Translations under genes and position numbers: made by a program
Shown here: positions 17,863-26,552 of the stretch, in pieces
How the letters are laid out: the number at the start of each line of letters is the position of its first letter
Position numbering within the stretch: the stretch's first letter is position 1
The notes under the pieces: generated by a model
The model's input: the letters and a program-made list of their open reading frames with translations, nothing else
The model's database searches: none
Told to the model about the DNA's origin: nothing
DNA from: Gemmatimonadaceae bacterium
Lineage (GTDB): Bacteria; Gemmatimonadota; Gemmatimonadetes; Gemmatimonadales; Gemmatimonadaceae
Length of the DNA: 64,000 nt
Assembly: GCA_019637355.1 (NCBI GenBank)
Contig: JAHBVT010000001.1
Span: 2,883,192-2,947,191, forward strand
Direction: 5' to 3'

Positions 17863-18603
17863 ATGCCTGGCAGGGAACTCATCGATAGCCTGTTCAACGA
17901 CGGCGACGACGACGACGACTCGGGCTTCGGCGGCGGTGGCGGCCGCGCCTCGTACGACGACGACGAGGACGAGGACGGCGGTTGGGCCGTCAACAAGGAC
18001 AACTCCGACTCGCTCTGGGATTCCGCCGAGGACTCCGACGAGGACGAAGAGGAGGGGGGCATCGCGCCCCTCGCCGCTGAAGAAGAGGAAGAAGACGGCG
18101 ATCTCTTCGGGGACTCGCTCGCACCGCGCCGCCGCGGGCGCAAGCCGGCGCCCAAGCCCATCGTCCGCTCCATCTTCGAGACCACCGGGGAGATGCCGAT
18201 TCCCGATATCGCCGCTGCCGCTGCGCCCGTGGTGAAGGCGGCCAAGGACGTGCAGGCGAAGACAACGAATGCCGTGAAGGACGTCGCCGCCAAGGCCAAG
18301 GTCGAGGTCGCCAAGGGCAGCAAGGCCGCCGCGAAGCAGGTGAAGGTCGTGGAGAAGAAGGCCAAGACCGTGCAGAAGAAGGCCACGGGCGCTGCCAAGT
18401 CGCTCAAGAAGAAGGCCGTCGCCGCCAAGAAGTCCGCGACCAAGGCTGCCAAGGGCGCCGCGAAGAAGGCGGGGGCCAAGGCGAAGGCCATCCAGAAGGC
18501 CGGCAAGAAGGTGATGAAGAAGGCCGCGGCCAAGGCCAAGGCGGTCAGGAAGGCAGTGAAGAAGGCGGCGAACAAGGCGAAGAAGGCCGCCAGCAAGAAG
18601 TAG
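17863..18603 (+). CDS. Acidic/basic histone-H1-like protein
   Basis: A 246-residue low-complexity protein split into two opposite halves. Residues 1 to about 90 are strongly acidic with Asp and Glu runs. A short middle (about 90-125) contains RRRGRKPAPKP. Residues about 125-246 are a Lys/Ala-rich tail with repeated AAKK and KKA units, similar to eukaryotic histone H1 tails and to bacterial HctA/AlgP-type proteins. The tail would bind DNA or RNA non-specifically and the acidic head could mask it or bind basic partners. A strong ribosome site at 17851-17857 implies abundance, as expected for a nucleoid protein. Conservation of the acidic head is unknown. Confidence 0.75.
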   Translation: MPGRELIDSLFNDGDDDDDSGFGGGGGRASYDDDEDEDGGWAVNKDNSDSLWDSAEDSDEDEEEGGIAPLAAEEEEEDGDLFGDSLAPRRRGRKPAPKPIVRSIFETTGEMPIPDIAAAAAPVVKAAKDVQAKTTNAVKDVAAKAKVEVAKGSKAAAKQVKVVEKKAKTVQKKATGAAKSLKKKAVAAKKSATKAAKGAAKKAGAKAKAIQKAGKKVMKKAAAKAKAVRKAVKKAANKAKKAASKK

Positions 18604-18666
18604 TCACTGCATTCGGCGACGGGCGAACTATCCGCGCCGGACATTCCGCGTTAGTCTTTGCGGACG

Positions 18667-19215
18667 ATGTCGGACTCGCCCGTCGCCTTGCTCCGCGCCC
18701 ACGCGCGGCACGCCCCGTGGAATGCGCGGGGCCTCGCGTCTCACGCCACCGCCCTTGTGGACGCGGCCGGGATGCGCCCCACCAACACCTCGGCCCGCGC
18801 CACGCCCAGCGCACGCGCGATCCGCTTCTACGTGGCCAACGGGTTGCTCGACCATCCCGAAGGCAAAGGCACCGCCGCCACGTATCACTACAAGCATTTG
18901 CTGCAGCTGCTGGCGATCAAGATCCGCCAGCGCGAAGGCCAGCGGCTCGAAGTCATCAAGGACGAGCTGGCCGGTATGCAAGGCGACCAGCTCGAGAAGC
19001 GCGTGGCCGCCGCACTCGCGCCCGCACTCGGCAACGGCTTCGCGCCGGCAACGCCGAGCGCCGAGGAGACGGGCCCCGCGACCTGGCGACGCATCGTCGT
19101 CGGCGACGGCATCGAGCTGCACGTCCGCGACGACTCGCCGGCCGCGCGCGAGTCCGCGCTGATGGCGCTGCGCGAGGCGGTGCGGGCCGCGGTCGGCCGC
19201 GAGGATCTGCGATAG
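18667..19215 (+). CDS. MerR-like DNA-binding protein
   Basis: A 182-residue protein. Residues about 45-100 look like a MerR-type winged helix: ARAIRFYVANGLLDHPEGKG corresponds to the family's RYYxxxGLLxPxRxxxG, followed by YHYKHLLQLLAIKIRQREG. The C-terminal part is helical and carries no recognisable ligand domain. I start at ATG 18667 and not TTG 18658. TAGTCT lies nine bases before the ATG and could be a -10 box. The next gene, a RepA-like initiator, follows in the same direction after 84 bases, so this may regulate or partner it. Confidence 0.72.
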   Translation: MSDSPVALLRAHARHAPWNARGLASHATALVDAAGMRPTNTSARATPSARAIRFYVANGLLDHPEGKGTAATYHYKHLLQLLAIKIRQREGQRLEVIKDELAGMQGDQLEKRVAAALAPALGNGFAPATPSAEETGPATWRRIVVGDGIELHVRDDSPAARESALMALREAVRAAVGREDLR

Positions 19216-19299
19216 CGCGTCCCTCGCACGCAAGGCACAGGCGGCAGTCCCGCGCCTCGCCACTTGCCCGCATTCACGAGTATCACGACATTTGCGGTG

Positions 19300-20139
19300 A
19301 TGGCTCCCGCCCCTCGACGCCGGCCTCCGTCGCGCACGGTGTTGCTGGATCGCGCGATCGAGGCGTTGCCGCTCTTCAGGCTCTCCGATAGCTCGGAAGA
19401 CGCCATCGTCGCCTGCACCACCGACGACGGCGGGCGCTGGCGAGTCCTCCCGACCCCCGGCGAACGTCTCCCCGGCACCTTCGACCAAGACGTCTACGTC
19501 GAGGTGATGCGGCGCTATCACGAAGCCGAGCTACCAGCCGACGGCACGCTCGGCTTTACGCTCCACGCCTTCCTCCGCTCGATGGGTCGACGCGTCGACG
19601 GACGCACCTACGAACAGCTGCGCGGTGCGCTCGGGCGCCTCGAGCGCACCGTGCTTGAGAGCGAGGGCGCCTGGCTGGACGCCGCCACCGGCGCGCGCGC
19701 CCACAACCGATTCACGCTCCTCTCCACGGTCGCCATCGATCGGCGCCGCTTCACCGACCGCGACCAGCTCGCCCTCTTTCCCGCGCTCGCCAGCAACGAG
19801 CCCGGCGACGCGCGGGTCACCATCGCCGCTCCGTTGCGCAGCAACATCGCGGCCGGGCATTGCATCAGCCTCAACGCCCAGAAGTACACCGCCCTCTCGT
19901 CGCCCGTCGCCCGCCGGCTGTATCGCCTGCTCGAAGCCGAGCGCGCCCGCAGCGGGGGCGCCCCCTGGCGCCCCACCCTTGAGCGCTTGGCCGAGCTGCT
20001 CCCACTCACCCAGCGCTACCCATCCCATCTCCAGCGCGTCGTCCAGCCGGCGCACGAGATGTTACTCGCCGCCGGCATCGTCCGCGGCGCCCGCTTCGAC
20101 CAGGACGGACGTGCCTGGTTCGTCGAGTACAAGTGGTGA
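19300..20139 (+). CDS. RepA-like replication initiator protein
   Basis: A 279-residue protein that resembles plasmid replication initiator protein A (RPA family): an N-terminal LPLFRLSDSSED, the conserved GTFDQDVYVEVMRRYHE, LHAFLRSMGRRVDGRTYEQLRGALGRL helices and a C-terminal winged-helix-like region ending WFVEYKW. Such proteins bind iterons and recruit DnaB on plasmids; chromosomal copies also occur in some high-GC phyla, where the role is unclear. I chose ATG 19300 over TTG 19264 because similarity begins after it. No iteron series is visible around the gene. It follows the MerR-like gene and may be part of an old integrated replicon or a domesticated regulator. Confidence 0.7.
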   Translation: MAPAPRRRPPSRTVLLDRAIEALPLFRLSDSSEDAIVACTTDDGGRWRVLPTPGERLPGTFDQDVYVEVMRRYHEAELPADGTLGFTLHAFLRSMGRRVDGRTYEQLRGALGRLERTVLESEGAWLDAATGARAHNRFTLLSTVAIDRRRFTDRDQLALFPALASNEPGDARVTIAAPLRSNIAAGHCISLNAQKYTALSSPVARRLYRLLEAERARSGGAPWRPTLERLAELLPLTQRYPSHLQRVVQPAHEMLLAAGIVRGARFDQDGRAWFVEYKW

Positions 20140-20232
20140 CCCGAGGCACTGTCACCATCTCCTGACGGAACCACTGCTGGCCCCTGCGGTATTGCCTGAG
20201 TACGTTCCGAGGTCACTCAGCTCAGGGTCCCA

Positions 20233-21858
20233 ATGTCCCGTCGCCGCGTCATCACGTTCGTTGCCATTCTCGCCATCCCGCTCGCGGCTGGCGCCTTCGT
20301 CGTGCAGGAGCGCGCCACCACGGCCAGCGCCACGCTGTTCGACCAAGTCCTCTCGCTCGTCGGCGATCGCTTCGTAGACTCCATCGGCACGCGCGAACTC
20401 TACGAGCGCGCCGCCCGCGGCCTCGTCGAGGAACTGCAGGATCCCTACAGCGAGCTCTACACGCCCGCGCAGCTCGAGGCGTTCAACACCTCGACTGGCG
20501 GCTTCTACGGCGGCGTCGGGATGCTCATCGAAGACCAGGACGGCGTCATCATCATCAGCCGCGTCTATCCCAACACGCCCGCTGAGGATGCCGGCATCCG
20601 CGAAGGCGACCGCATCATCGGCGTGGACACCAACTCCACGCGCGGCTGGCGGCTCGACCAGGTCTCCGGCGCCCTGCGCGGCCAGCCGGGGTCGAAGGTC
20701 AAGGCGCGCTTCCAGCGGCCCGGTGTCGCGCAGCCCTTCGAAGTCGAATTCACGCGCCGTACCATCCGCATTCCGGCGATCCCCTTCGAGCTGATGCTGC
20801 AGGACGACATCGGCTACATCCCGGTGCAGCAGTTCAACGAGACCACCACCCGCGAGTTCGCCCAGCACTATCGTCGCCTGATGGACCAGGGCGCGAAGGG
20901 GCTCGTCGTCGACCTGCGCGGCAACGCCGGCGGCTTCCTCGACCAAGCGCTGGAGATGGTGAACTTCTTCCTGCCGCGCGGGCGCGAGCTCGCCAGCGTC
21001 CGCGGCCGCGGCGGGCAGATCGAACGCTACCGCGCCGAGGCCACGCCGCTGGCGCCGAGCATCCCCGTCGTCGTGCTCACCGATGGCTTCTCGGCGTCGG
21101 CGTCGGAGATCGTCGCCGGCGCGCTCCAGGACCACGACCGCGCCCTCGTCGTCGGCACCACCACCTTCGGCAAGGGCCTCGTCCAGTCGGTGTTCCGCCT
21201 CGAGGGCGGCTACGCCATCAAGCTGACGACCGGCAAGTGGTACACCCCGAGCGGGCGCACCATCCAGAAGGACCGCGTGCTCGACGGCAACGGCCGCCTC
21301 GTCGAGGCGCGTCCCGACTCGATGGAATCCGATTCGGCACGCGCCGCACGGCCGGTGTATCGCTCCACCGGCGGACGCCCGATCTACGGCGGAGGCGGCA
21401 TCACGCCGGATGTGATCGTCCCCTACGACACGATGACCGCGCCTGAGCTGCGCCTCGCACGCACGCTCGTCCCGCGCCAGCAGGACCTGTATCTCGCGCT
21501 CACCGAGTACGCCTCCGGCCTCAAGGATCAGGTGCGGCCGGACTTCCAGGTCACGCAGACGATGCGCGACGGGTTCCGCACGCGCCTCGAGGCCAGGGGC
21601 GTCACGGTCGACCGCAGCGAGTGGGATGCGGGCCGTGCCTACGTGGATCGCCTCTTGGTGAACCGCATTGCCCGACTCGCCTTCGGCGACTCCACGGCCA
21701 AGCGCCGGGAGATTCCCGAGGACGTGCAGTTGCAGCGCGCGATGGACCTCCTCCGTCGCGCCCGTACCACGCAGGAACTCCTCGCCCTCGCGCCGGCCGT
21801 GCCGGCGCCGGCGACGCCTGCGCCCACGGCGGCCGCTCAGGTGCGCCGCCCCGAGTAG
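20233..21858 (+). CDS. C-terminal processing serine peptidase (S41, CtpA/CtpB type)
   Basis: A 541-residue protease with an N-terminal signal or anchor helix (residues 7-23), a PDZ domain (about 85-170, including FYGGVGMLIEDQDG) and an S41 catalytic core. The nucleophile is S291 in SASASEIVAGALQD and the general base K314 in TTTFGKGLVQ, with Q318 in the conserved position. It cleaves C-terminal tails of envelope proteins in the periplasm. The last 60 residues (Ala/Pro-rich) are an unusual tail. A beta-propeller lipoprotein gene follows after 25 bases and is likely co-transcribed. Confidence 0.93.
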   Translation: MSRRRVITFVAILAIPLAAGAFVVQERATTASATLFDQVLSLVGDRFVDSIGTRELYERAARGLVEELQDPYSELYTPAQLEAFNTSTGGFYGGVGMLIEDQDGVIIISRVYPNTPAEDAGIREGDRIIGVDTNSTRGWRLDQVSGALRGQPGSKVKARFQRPGVAQPFEVEFTRRTIRIPAIPFELMLQDDIGYIPVQQFNETTTREFAQHYRRLMDQGAKGLVVDLRGNAGGFLDQALEMVNFFLPRGRELASVRGRGGQIERYRAEATPLAPSIPVVVLTDGFSASASEIVAGALQDHDRALVVGTTTFGKGLVQSVFRLEGGYAIKLTTGKWYTPSGRTIQKDRVLDGNGRLVEARPDSMESDSARAARPVYRSTGGRPIYGGGGITPDVIVPYDTMTAPELRLARTLVPRQQDLYLALTEYASGLKDQVRPDFQVTQTMRDGFRTRLEARGVTVDRSEWDAGRAYVDRLLVNRIARLAFGDSTAKRREIPEDVQLQRAMDLLRRARTTQELLALAPAVPAPATPAPTAAAQVRRPE

Positions 21859-21883
21859 TCCCCCCGCACTCTCTCCACGACTG

Positions 21884-22942
21884 ATGTCCAAGCAGCTCTT
21901 GATCGCCGTCGCGCTTCTCGGCGCGACGGCTTGCGGCGAACGCTCCCCCATCGTCCAGCGCAACGCCGAAGCCAAGGAGACCCGTCTCTCCAACCTCCGC
22001 CAGCTCACCTTCGGCGGCGAGAACGCCGAGGCGTACTGGAGCCCGGACGGCGAGTGGATCACGTTCCAGTCGACGCGCGACGGACGTACCTGCGACCAGC
22101 AGTTCGTCGTGCGCGCCGACGGCACGGGGTTGCGCCAAGTCTCCGACGGCCGCGGCAAGACCACCTGCGGATGGTTCTTCCCCGGCGGCGAGCGTCTGTT
22201 TTTCGCGTCCACCAGCGCCCACGACGAGGCCTGCCCCGTGCGGCCGGACCCGTCCCAGGGCTATGTCTGGCCGCTGGACCGCTACGACATCTACACGGTC
22301 AACCGCGACGGCTCCGACCTGCGCCGACTGACCAACTATGACATCTACACGGCCGAGGGCATCCTGTCGCCCGACGGCTCGAAGATCGTCTTCACGTCGC
22401 TGAAGGACGGCGATCTTGACATCTACACGATGAACGCCGACGGCACGGATGTGCGGCGCCTCACCACCACGCCGGGCTACGACGGCGGCCCCTGGTGGTC
22501 CCCCGACGGCACGAAGATTGTGTACCGCGCCCACCACCCCAAGGACAGCACCGAGCTGCGCGAGTATCAGGACCTGCTCCGCCAGGGCCTCATCCGCCCC
22601 AGCAAGGTCGAGCTCTGGGTGATGGACGCCGACGGTGGCAACCAGCGCCAGATCACAGCGCTCGGCGGCGCCAACTTCGGCCCCTCGTGGAGCCCCGACG
22701 GAACGAAGATTATCTTCTCGTCCAACTTCTTCGCCCCGCGCAGCGGCAACTTCGAGCTCTTCCTCGTCAGCGCCGACGCCTCGATGGCCGGCCCGGACCA
22801 GCTCGAGCAGGTCACCTTCAACGACTCCTTCGACGGCTTCCCGATTTTCCACCCCAAGGGTCACCAGCTGCTGTGGGCCAGCAACCGGCACGGCAGCACC
22901 CAAGGCGAGACCAACCTCTTCGTCGCCGATTTCCGGTGGTAG
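21884..22942 (+). CDS. TolB-like beta-propeller lipoprotein
   Basis: A 352-residue protein beginning MSKQLLIAVALLGATACG; the lipobox ATAC makes Cys 17 the likely lipid-modified residue. The rest is a series of WD40-like (PD40) blades seen as repeated SPDG motifs: YWSPDGEW, ILSPDGSKIVFTS, WWSPDGTKIVY and SWSPDGTKIIFSS. The arrangement matches TolB and related periplasmic six-bladed propellers that bind partner proteins or peptides. It is not beside tolQRA or pal, so it is probably a TolB relative with another task. The in-frame extension upstream overlaps ctpA and is rejected because the signal peptide starts at 21884. Confidence 0.87.
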   Translation: MSKQLLIAVALLGATACGERSPIVQRNAEAKETRLSNLRQLTFGGENAEAYWSPDGEWITFQSTRDGRTCDQQFVVRADGTGLRQVSDGRGKTTCGWFFPGGERLFFASTSAHDEACPVRPDPSQGYVWPLDRYDIYTVNRDGSDLRRLTNYDIYTAEGILSPDGSKIVFTSLKDGDLDIYTMNADGTDVRRLTTTPGYDGGPWWSPDGTKIVYRAHHPKDSTELREYQDLLRQGLIRPSKVELWVMDADGGNQRQITALGGANFGPSWSPDGTKIIFSSNFFAPRSGNFELFLVSADASMAGPDQLEQVTFNDSFDGFPIFHPKGHQLLWASNRHGSTQGETNLFVADFRW

Positions 22943-22972
22943 ATTAGGGGCGTCTCTCCCCGGAGGAGCCCT

Positions 22973-24004
22973 GTGGAGTTCTTCGTTGGCGCGGTGGTCC
23001 TGGTCGTCGGCGTCGCGGTCGTCAAAGGCATCCGCATCATCGGCCAAGCCGAGGTGATGGTCGTTGAGCGCCTCGGCCGCTTCAATCGCGTCGCGCGCTC
23101 CGGCCTCAACATCCTGATTCCGTTCGTCGAACGGCCGAAGACGATTGACGTCCGGTACTTCGAGAGCGACGTCACCGGACTCAAGAAGATCATCGCCAGC
23201 ACCGTCTCGCGCATCGATTTGCGCGAGCAGGTGCTGAACTTCCCGTCGCAACCGGTCATCACGAAGGACAACGTGACGATCGACATCGACGCTGTGCTGT
23301 ACTACCGCGTCGCCGATCCACAGAAGGCCACCTACGCGGTGCAGAACCTGCCCTTCGCGCTCGAGACTCTCACGCGCACGACGCTGCGCAACATCGTCGG
23401 CGAGATCGAACTCGACCAGACGCTGGCCTCGCGCGATATGATCAACAAGAAGATGCGCGAGGTCATCGAGGAAGCTTCGATCGGCTGGGGCGTCGACGTC
23501 ACCCGCGTCGAGCTCCAGAGCATCGAGCCGCCGCGCGACATCCAGCAGTCGATGGAGCTGCAGATGCGCGCCGAGCGCGAGCGCCGCGCCGCCGTCACCA
23601 ACGCCGAGGCCAGCAAGCGCGCCGCCGTGCTCGAGGCCGAGGGCCATCGCGAGTCGCAGATCCGCAAGGCGGAGGGCGAGAAGGAAGCCGCCATCCTCCG
23701 TGCGCAGGGCCTCGCCGAGGCCCGCCTCGCGATGGCGGACGCCGAGGCCGAGGCCGTGCGCCGCATCGCCGCCGCCCTGCCGCCCGGCGAGGCCGCGACC
23801 TACCTGCTCGGCCTCAAGTATCTCGAGGCGCTGCCGGCGCTCGCGCAGGGCAAGGGCACCACGGTGTTCCTGCCGAGCGAAGCCACCGGCGTACTCGGCG
23901 CGATCGGCGGCATCAAGGAACTCCTCAAGGCGGGCGGGCACAGCAGCGAACCGCAGTCCGGCAAGGCCAGCGGTGCTCTCGGCAGCGGACCCTTCGTCCC
24001 GTAA
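22973..24004 (+). CDS. SPFH/stomatin-like membrane protein (QmcA type)
   Basis: A 343-residue protein starting at GTG 22973 after a GGAGGAG ribosome site. One N-terminal membrane helix (residues 1-19) is followed by a band-7/SPFH domain (AEVMVVERLGRFNRVARSGL, DNVTIDIDAVLYYRVADP) and a long coiled coil of charged, Ala/Glu-rich repeats (about 190-270), as in stomatin and QmcA. These oligomerise on the inner membrane and influence membrane microdomains and FtsH-type proteolysis. It lies 30 bases after the propeller gene and 9 bases before a small zinc ribbon, so the run 20233-25215 is probably one operon. No NfeD partner is seen next to it. Confidence 0.92.
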   Translation: MEFFVGAVVLVVGVAVVKGIRIIGQAEVMVVERLGRFNRVARSGLNILIPFVERPKTIDVRYFESDVTGLKKIIASTVSRIDLREQVLNFPSQPVITKDNVTIDIDAVLYYRVADPQKATYAVQNLPFALETLTRTTLRNIVGEIELDQTLASRDMINKKMREVIEEASIGWGVDVTRVELQSIEPPRDIQQSMELQMRAERERRAAVTNAEASKRAAVLEAEGHRESQIRKAEGEKEAAILRAQGLAEARLAMADAEAEAVRRIAAALPPGEAATYLLGLKYLEALPALAQGKGTTVFLPSEATGVLGAIGGIKELLKAGGHSSEPQSGKASGALGSGPFVP

Positions 24005-24013
24005 TCACTCCAC

Positions 24014-24235
24014 GTGCCCAAACTGACGCGCGAGAAGGCGGAGAAGATCGCCAAGGCCCACGCCTGCTCGCATTGCAAGGAATACACGTACCGTCGGCTG
24101 ACCGTGAAGCCGGCGACGAAGGCCATTGTCGATGAGCTCGGCGCCGTCTGGGTCGCGAACAAGATCTGCGGCGTCTGCGAGTACAAGGAAGAGATCGGCA
24201 TCGCCGAAGACGGCGACATCGTCTACACGAGCTGA
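24014..24235 (+). CDS. Small zinc-ribbon protein
   Basis: A 73-residue protein beginning at GTG 24014, with two CxxC pairs: CSHC (residues 18-21) and CGVC (52-55), which should bind one zinc ion. The rest is a short helix plus beta segments. I do not recognise a named family. Its stop codon shares bases with the ATG of the YhaM-type exonuclease gene (24235), so it is translated with it; a role in RNA or nucleic-acid binding alongside that enzyme is a reasonable guess only. Confidence 0.75.
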   Translation: MPKLTREKAEKIAKAHACSHCKEYTYRRLTVKPATKAIVDELGAVWVANKICGVCEYKEEIGIAEDGDIVYTS

Positions 24236-25215
24236 TGGCACCGCTCGAGATTCCCAAGCTCGCCGTCGGCGACCGCGTGCAGCACGAGCTGCTCGTGCGG
24301 GAACGCGACGACAAGGTCACGAAGGCCGGCGATCCCTTCCTCGTCCTCAAGCTTGGCAACGCCAGCGGCGTCCTCTCCGCGAACGTGTGGAAGGAGATGG
24401 TCCCGCAGGTCGCGGCCGTCAAACCGGGCCACGTCGTCCAGGTCATCGGCGTCATCGAGGAGTACGCCGGGCGCCGCCAGCTCAAGCTCACGGCACCGCC
24501 GCGCGTCGTCCCCACCGGCAGCGCAGACATCGAGCAGTTCCTCCCGCGCATCCGCGTGCCCGAGCAGGAGCTCTGGGCCAAGGTGGATGCCTGGCGCGCC
24601 GAGATGCGCGGCGCATTGCGGAAGGCCGTCGACCTCTTCTTCGCCGACGAAGCCTTCCGCGCCGACTTCGCGCGCACGCCGGGCGCCACGCGCGGCCACC
24701 ACGCCGTCGTCGGCGGGCTCCTCCTGCACTCCTGCGAAGTCGCCGAGATCGCCCGCGCCTCGGCGCGCACGATGGGCGGCGACGTCACGCTCGTCACCGC
24801 GGGCGCGCTGCTGCACGACATCGGCAAGACGCAGGCGTATCGCGTCGATCTCGCTGGCTTCGACTACACCCGCGCCGGGATGCTGCTGCAGCACATCGTC
24901 CTCGGCTCGCTGATGCTCGACGAGCGCCTCGCGACGCTGGCCGCGCACGAGCGGCTCTCCGACGAGCAGCGCCTGGAACTGCATCACTTTATCCAGTCGC
25001 ATCACGGCTTCCTGGAGTTCGGCGCCGCCGTGCGTCCGATGACGCTCGAAGCCGAGATCCTGCACTTCGCCGACAACACCTCGGCCAAGGGCAACGACTT
25101 CACCGAGGCGGTCGAGGACACCGAGCTCTTCCCCGGCGCCGACCTCGAGTTCTCAGCGAAGCGAAGCTGGCGCCTCGAGCGTCGCGTCTGGAAGCGTCGC
25201 CACCGCTGGGACTGA
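24235..25215 (+). CDS. YhaM-type 3'-5' exoribonuclease (OB fold plus HD domain)
   Basis: A 326-residue protein. Residues 1-90 form an OB-fold nucleic-acid-binding domain (GDPFLVLKLGNASGVLSANVW); residues about 150-290 form an HD hydrolase domain with GGLLLHSCEV, the HD pair in ALLHDIGKTQAY, and downstream His residues in LHHFIQSHH. This two-domain order and length match Bacillus YhaM, a manganese-dependent 3'-5' exonuclease. It is the last gene of a run starting at ctpA. Its final 63 bases overlap the convergent PepSY gene, so the tails of both proteins are encoded by the same DNA. Confidence 0.88.
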   Translation: MAPLEIPKLAVGDRVQHELLVRERDDKVTKAGDPFLVLKLGNASGVLSANVWKEMVPQVAAVKPGHVVQVIGVIEEYAGRRQLKLTAPPRVVPTGSADIEQFLPRIRVPEQELWAKVDAWRAEMRGALRKAVDLFFADEAFRADFARTPGATRGHHAVVGGLLLHSCEVAEIARASARTMGGDVTLVTAGALLHDIGKTQAYRVDLAGFDYTRAGMLLQHIVLGSLMLDERLATLAAHERLSDEQRLELHHFIQSHHGFLEFGAAVRPMTLEAEILHFADNTSAKGNDFTEAVEDTELFPGADLEFSAKRSWRLERRVWKRRHRWD

Positions 25216-26430
25216 GCGACGGCGGCGCACGCGCCACCAACTGGCCAGCCGCCGCCACGCCAATGCAAATCCCGTCCACACCAAGAGCACGCCCACGGCG
25301 CTGGCAATCGTCGCCAGGATCTGTCCGGGGATCCCGAACACTTCACCGGTGTGGCCGAAGCGCACCCAGGCGCGAATCTTCCGCGCCGCGCTGAGGTCAG
25401 CGTATCCGGCGGCGGAGACGACTCCCGCCGAGGCGCGATCGAGCTCAAGCGTCCAGCGCTGGTCCGGCCGGTAGGTATTGCCCTCGGCCACCGCGACGCG
25501 CATCGCCGCCTTTGGGGAGTCCGGCAACGTGAGGGTCAGCTGCGCCCACTTGGGATGCGCGGCCTTCGCACTCGTCGCGTACGACTGCAACGTCGCGTCA
25601 TCGTCGCGGAGCGCCGGCGGACGCGGTGCTTCGGGCTCTTGCGTTGCGGGCGCAGCGGCGGTAGCCGTTGAGGTAGGCGTGGGGCCGGGAGTGGGCGCCT
25701 GCAGCGCCGCGCGCGCGGCCGCCTTCTCCTGTGCGCTGCCCAGCGCGAGATCGAGGTACTGCCCCGGCCAGCGGAACGAGATGAACGCTGCCGTCGCGAC
25801 AATCAACGCGAGCGGCACCGCAAACCAGAACCCGAGCGCGTTGTGCCAGTTGAAGTCGCGCACCTTGCCGGCGCGATGCCACTGTGGCACCGCCGTCGCC
25901 CGCAGCCGCGCCGGCGTCCAGCGCGCAGGCCACCACAGGTACAGCCCGGAGAGCACGAGCGCGAGGAACACCAAGTTCGCAACGCCGTTCACGACCTTCA
26001 TCTGCGCGCGCAGCTCGGCGCCTTGCGCACCGATCCAGCGATGCCAGCGCCGAAGCGCCGAGAAGAACGCCTGCCCTGAGCCGTCGCCGCTGGCCTGGAG
26101 CACCTCGCCGCGGAACGGATCCACCAACATCGGCGCCGCATCGCGCTCGCGCAGACGCAACGTGGTCGGCTGCGTCGCGTCGGCTTTGACGACGATGCTC
26201 GCCACCACCTCGCGCTCAACTCCGACGCGCAGCAATAAGGAATCGAGCGGCAGGCGGTCCATCGCGGCGGGCGCGACCCGCGGCGCCCCGTCGATCCACG
26301 CAATCATTTGCCGTTCGAAGCCGAGCATCACGCCGGTGACGCTCATCAAGAGAATGAGTAGCCCGGCCGAGAGTCCGATGCCCAGATGAATCCAGAAGAA
26401 GACCGAGCGAATGGTGCGGCGCAGCGACAT
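25153..26430 (-). CDS. PepSY-associated transmembrane protein
   Basis: A 425-residue membrane protein starting MSLRRTIRSVFFWIHLGIG, with further membrane segments near 150, 190 and 370. Two PepSY-like regions are seen, the first with RLRERDAAPMLVDPFRGEVL and a following LRRWHRWIG, the second with SAAGYADLSAARKIRAWVRFGHTGEVFGI. Such iron-regulated membrane proteins often accompany TonB-dependent siderophore receptors and may act as ferric reductases. A perfect Fur-box palindrome lies 19 bases upstream (26449-26465), supporting repression by iron. A Pro/Ala linker sits near 235-260. No receptor gene adjoins it. The 3' end overlaps the exonuclease gene by 63 bases. Confidence 0.85.
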   Translation of the reverse strand: MSLRRTIRSVFFWIHLGIGLSAGLLILLMSVTGVMLGFERQMIAWIDGAPRVAPAAMDRLPLDSLLLRVGVEREVVASIVVKADATQPTTLRLRERDAAPMLVDPFRGEVLQASGDGSGQAFFSALRRWHRWIGAQGAELRAQMKVVNGVANLVFLALVLSGLYLWWPARWTPARLRATAVPQWHRAGKVRDFNWHNALGFWFAVPLALIVATAAFISFRWPGQYLDLALGSAQEKAAARAALQAPTPGPTPTSTATAAAPATQEPEAPRPPALRDDDATLQSYATSAKAAHPKWAQLTLTLPDSPKAAMRVAVAEGNTYRPDQRWTLELDRASAGVVSAAGYADLSAARKIRAWVRFGHTGEVFGIPGQILATIASAVGVLLVWTGFALAWRRLASWWRVRRRRSVPAVATLPDATLEAPASLR

Positions 26431-26448
26431 TTCCAGCGAATTCCGTGG

Positions 26449-26465
26449 TTGAGAATGATTCTCAA
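26449..26465. promoter_or_regulatory. Fur box
   Basis: TTGAGAATGATTCTCAA, a perfect 8-1-8 palindrome close to the Fur consensus core, between the divergent PepSY gene (start 26430) and fumarase (start 26553). It should control the PepSY gene by iron and could also affect the fumarase. Confidence 0.75.
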
Positions 26466-26539
26466 ATGAAGGTCTCGCAGTCTATTTCAATTCCGATGTT
26501 TTCGCTAGGGTATCCGGAAACCCCAGTCGCCGCGACGTT

Positions 26540-26545
26540 TAGATT
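26540..26545 (+). promoter_or_regulatory. -10-like box before fumarase
   Basis: TAGATT, then seven bases, then ATG 26553. It suggests a leaderless fumarase transcript; no ribosome site is visible and no good -35 box was found. Confidence 0.35.
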
Positions 26546-26552
26546 CCTTCTT

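Noticed and set aside
18230-18600. AAG/GCC-rich repeats
   Set aside because: They are the codons of the Lys/Ala tail of the histone-H1-like protein and not an independent repeat element.
19216-19299. Replication origin with iterons before the RepA-like gene
   Set aside because: No directly repeated 15-22-bp units could be found in the 84 bases or within the flanks.
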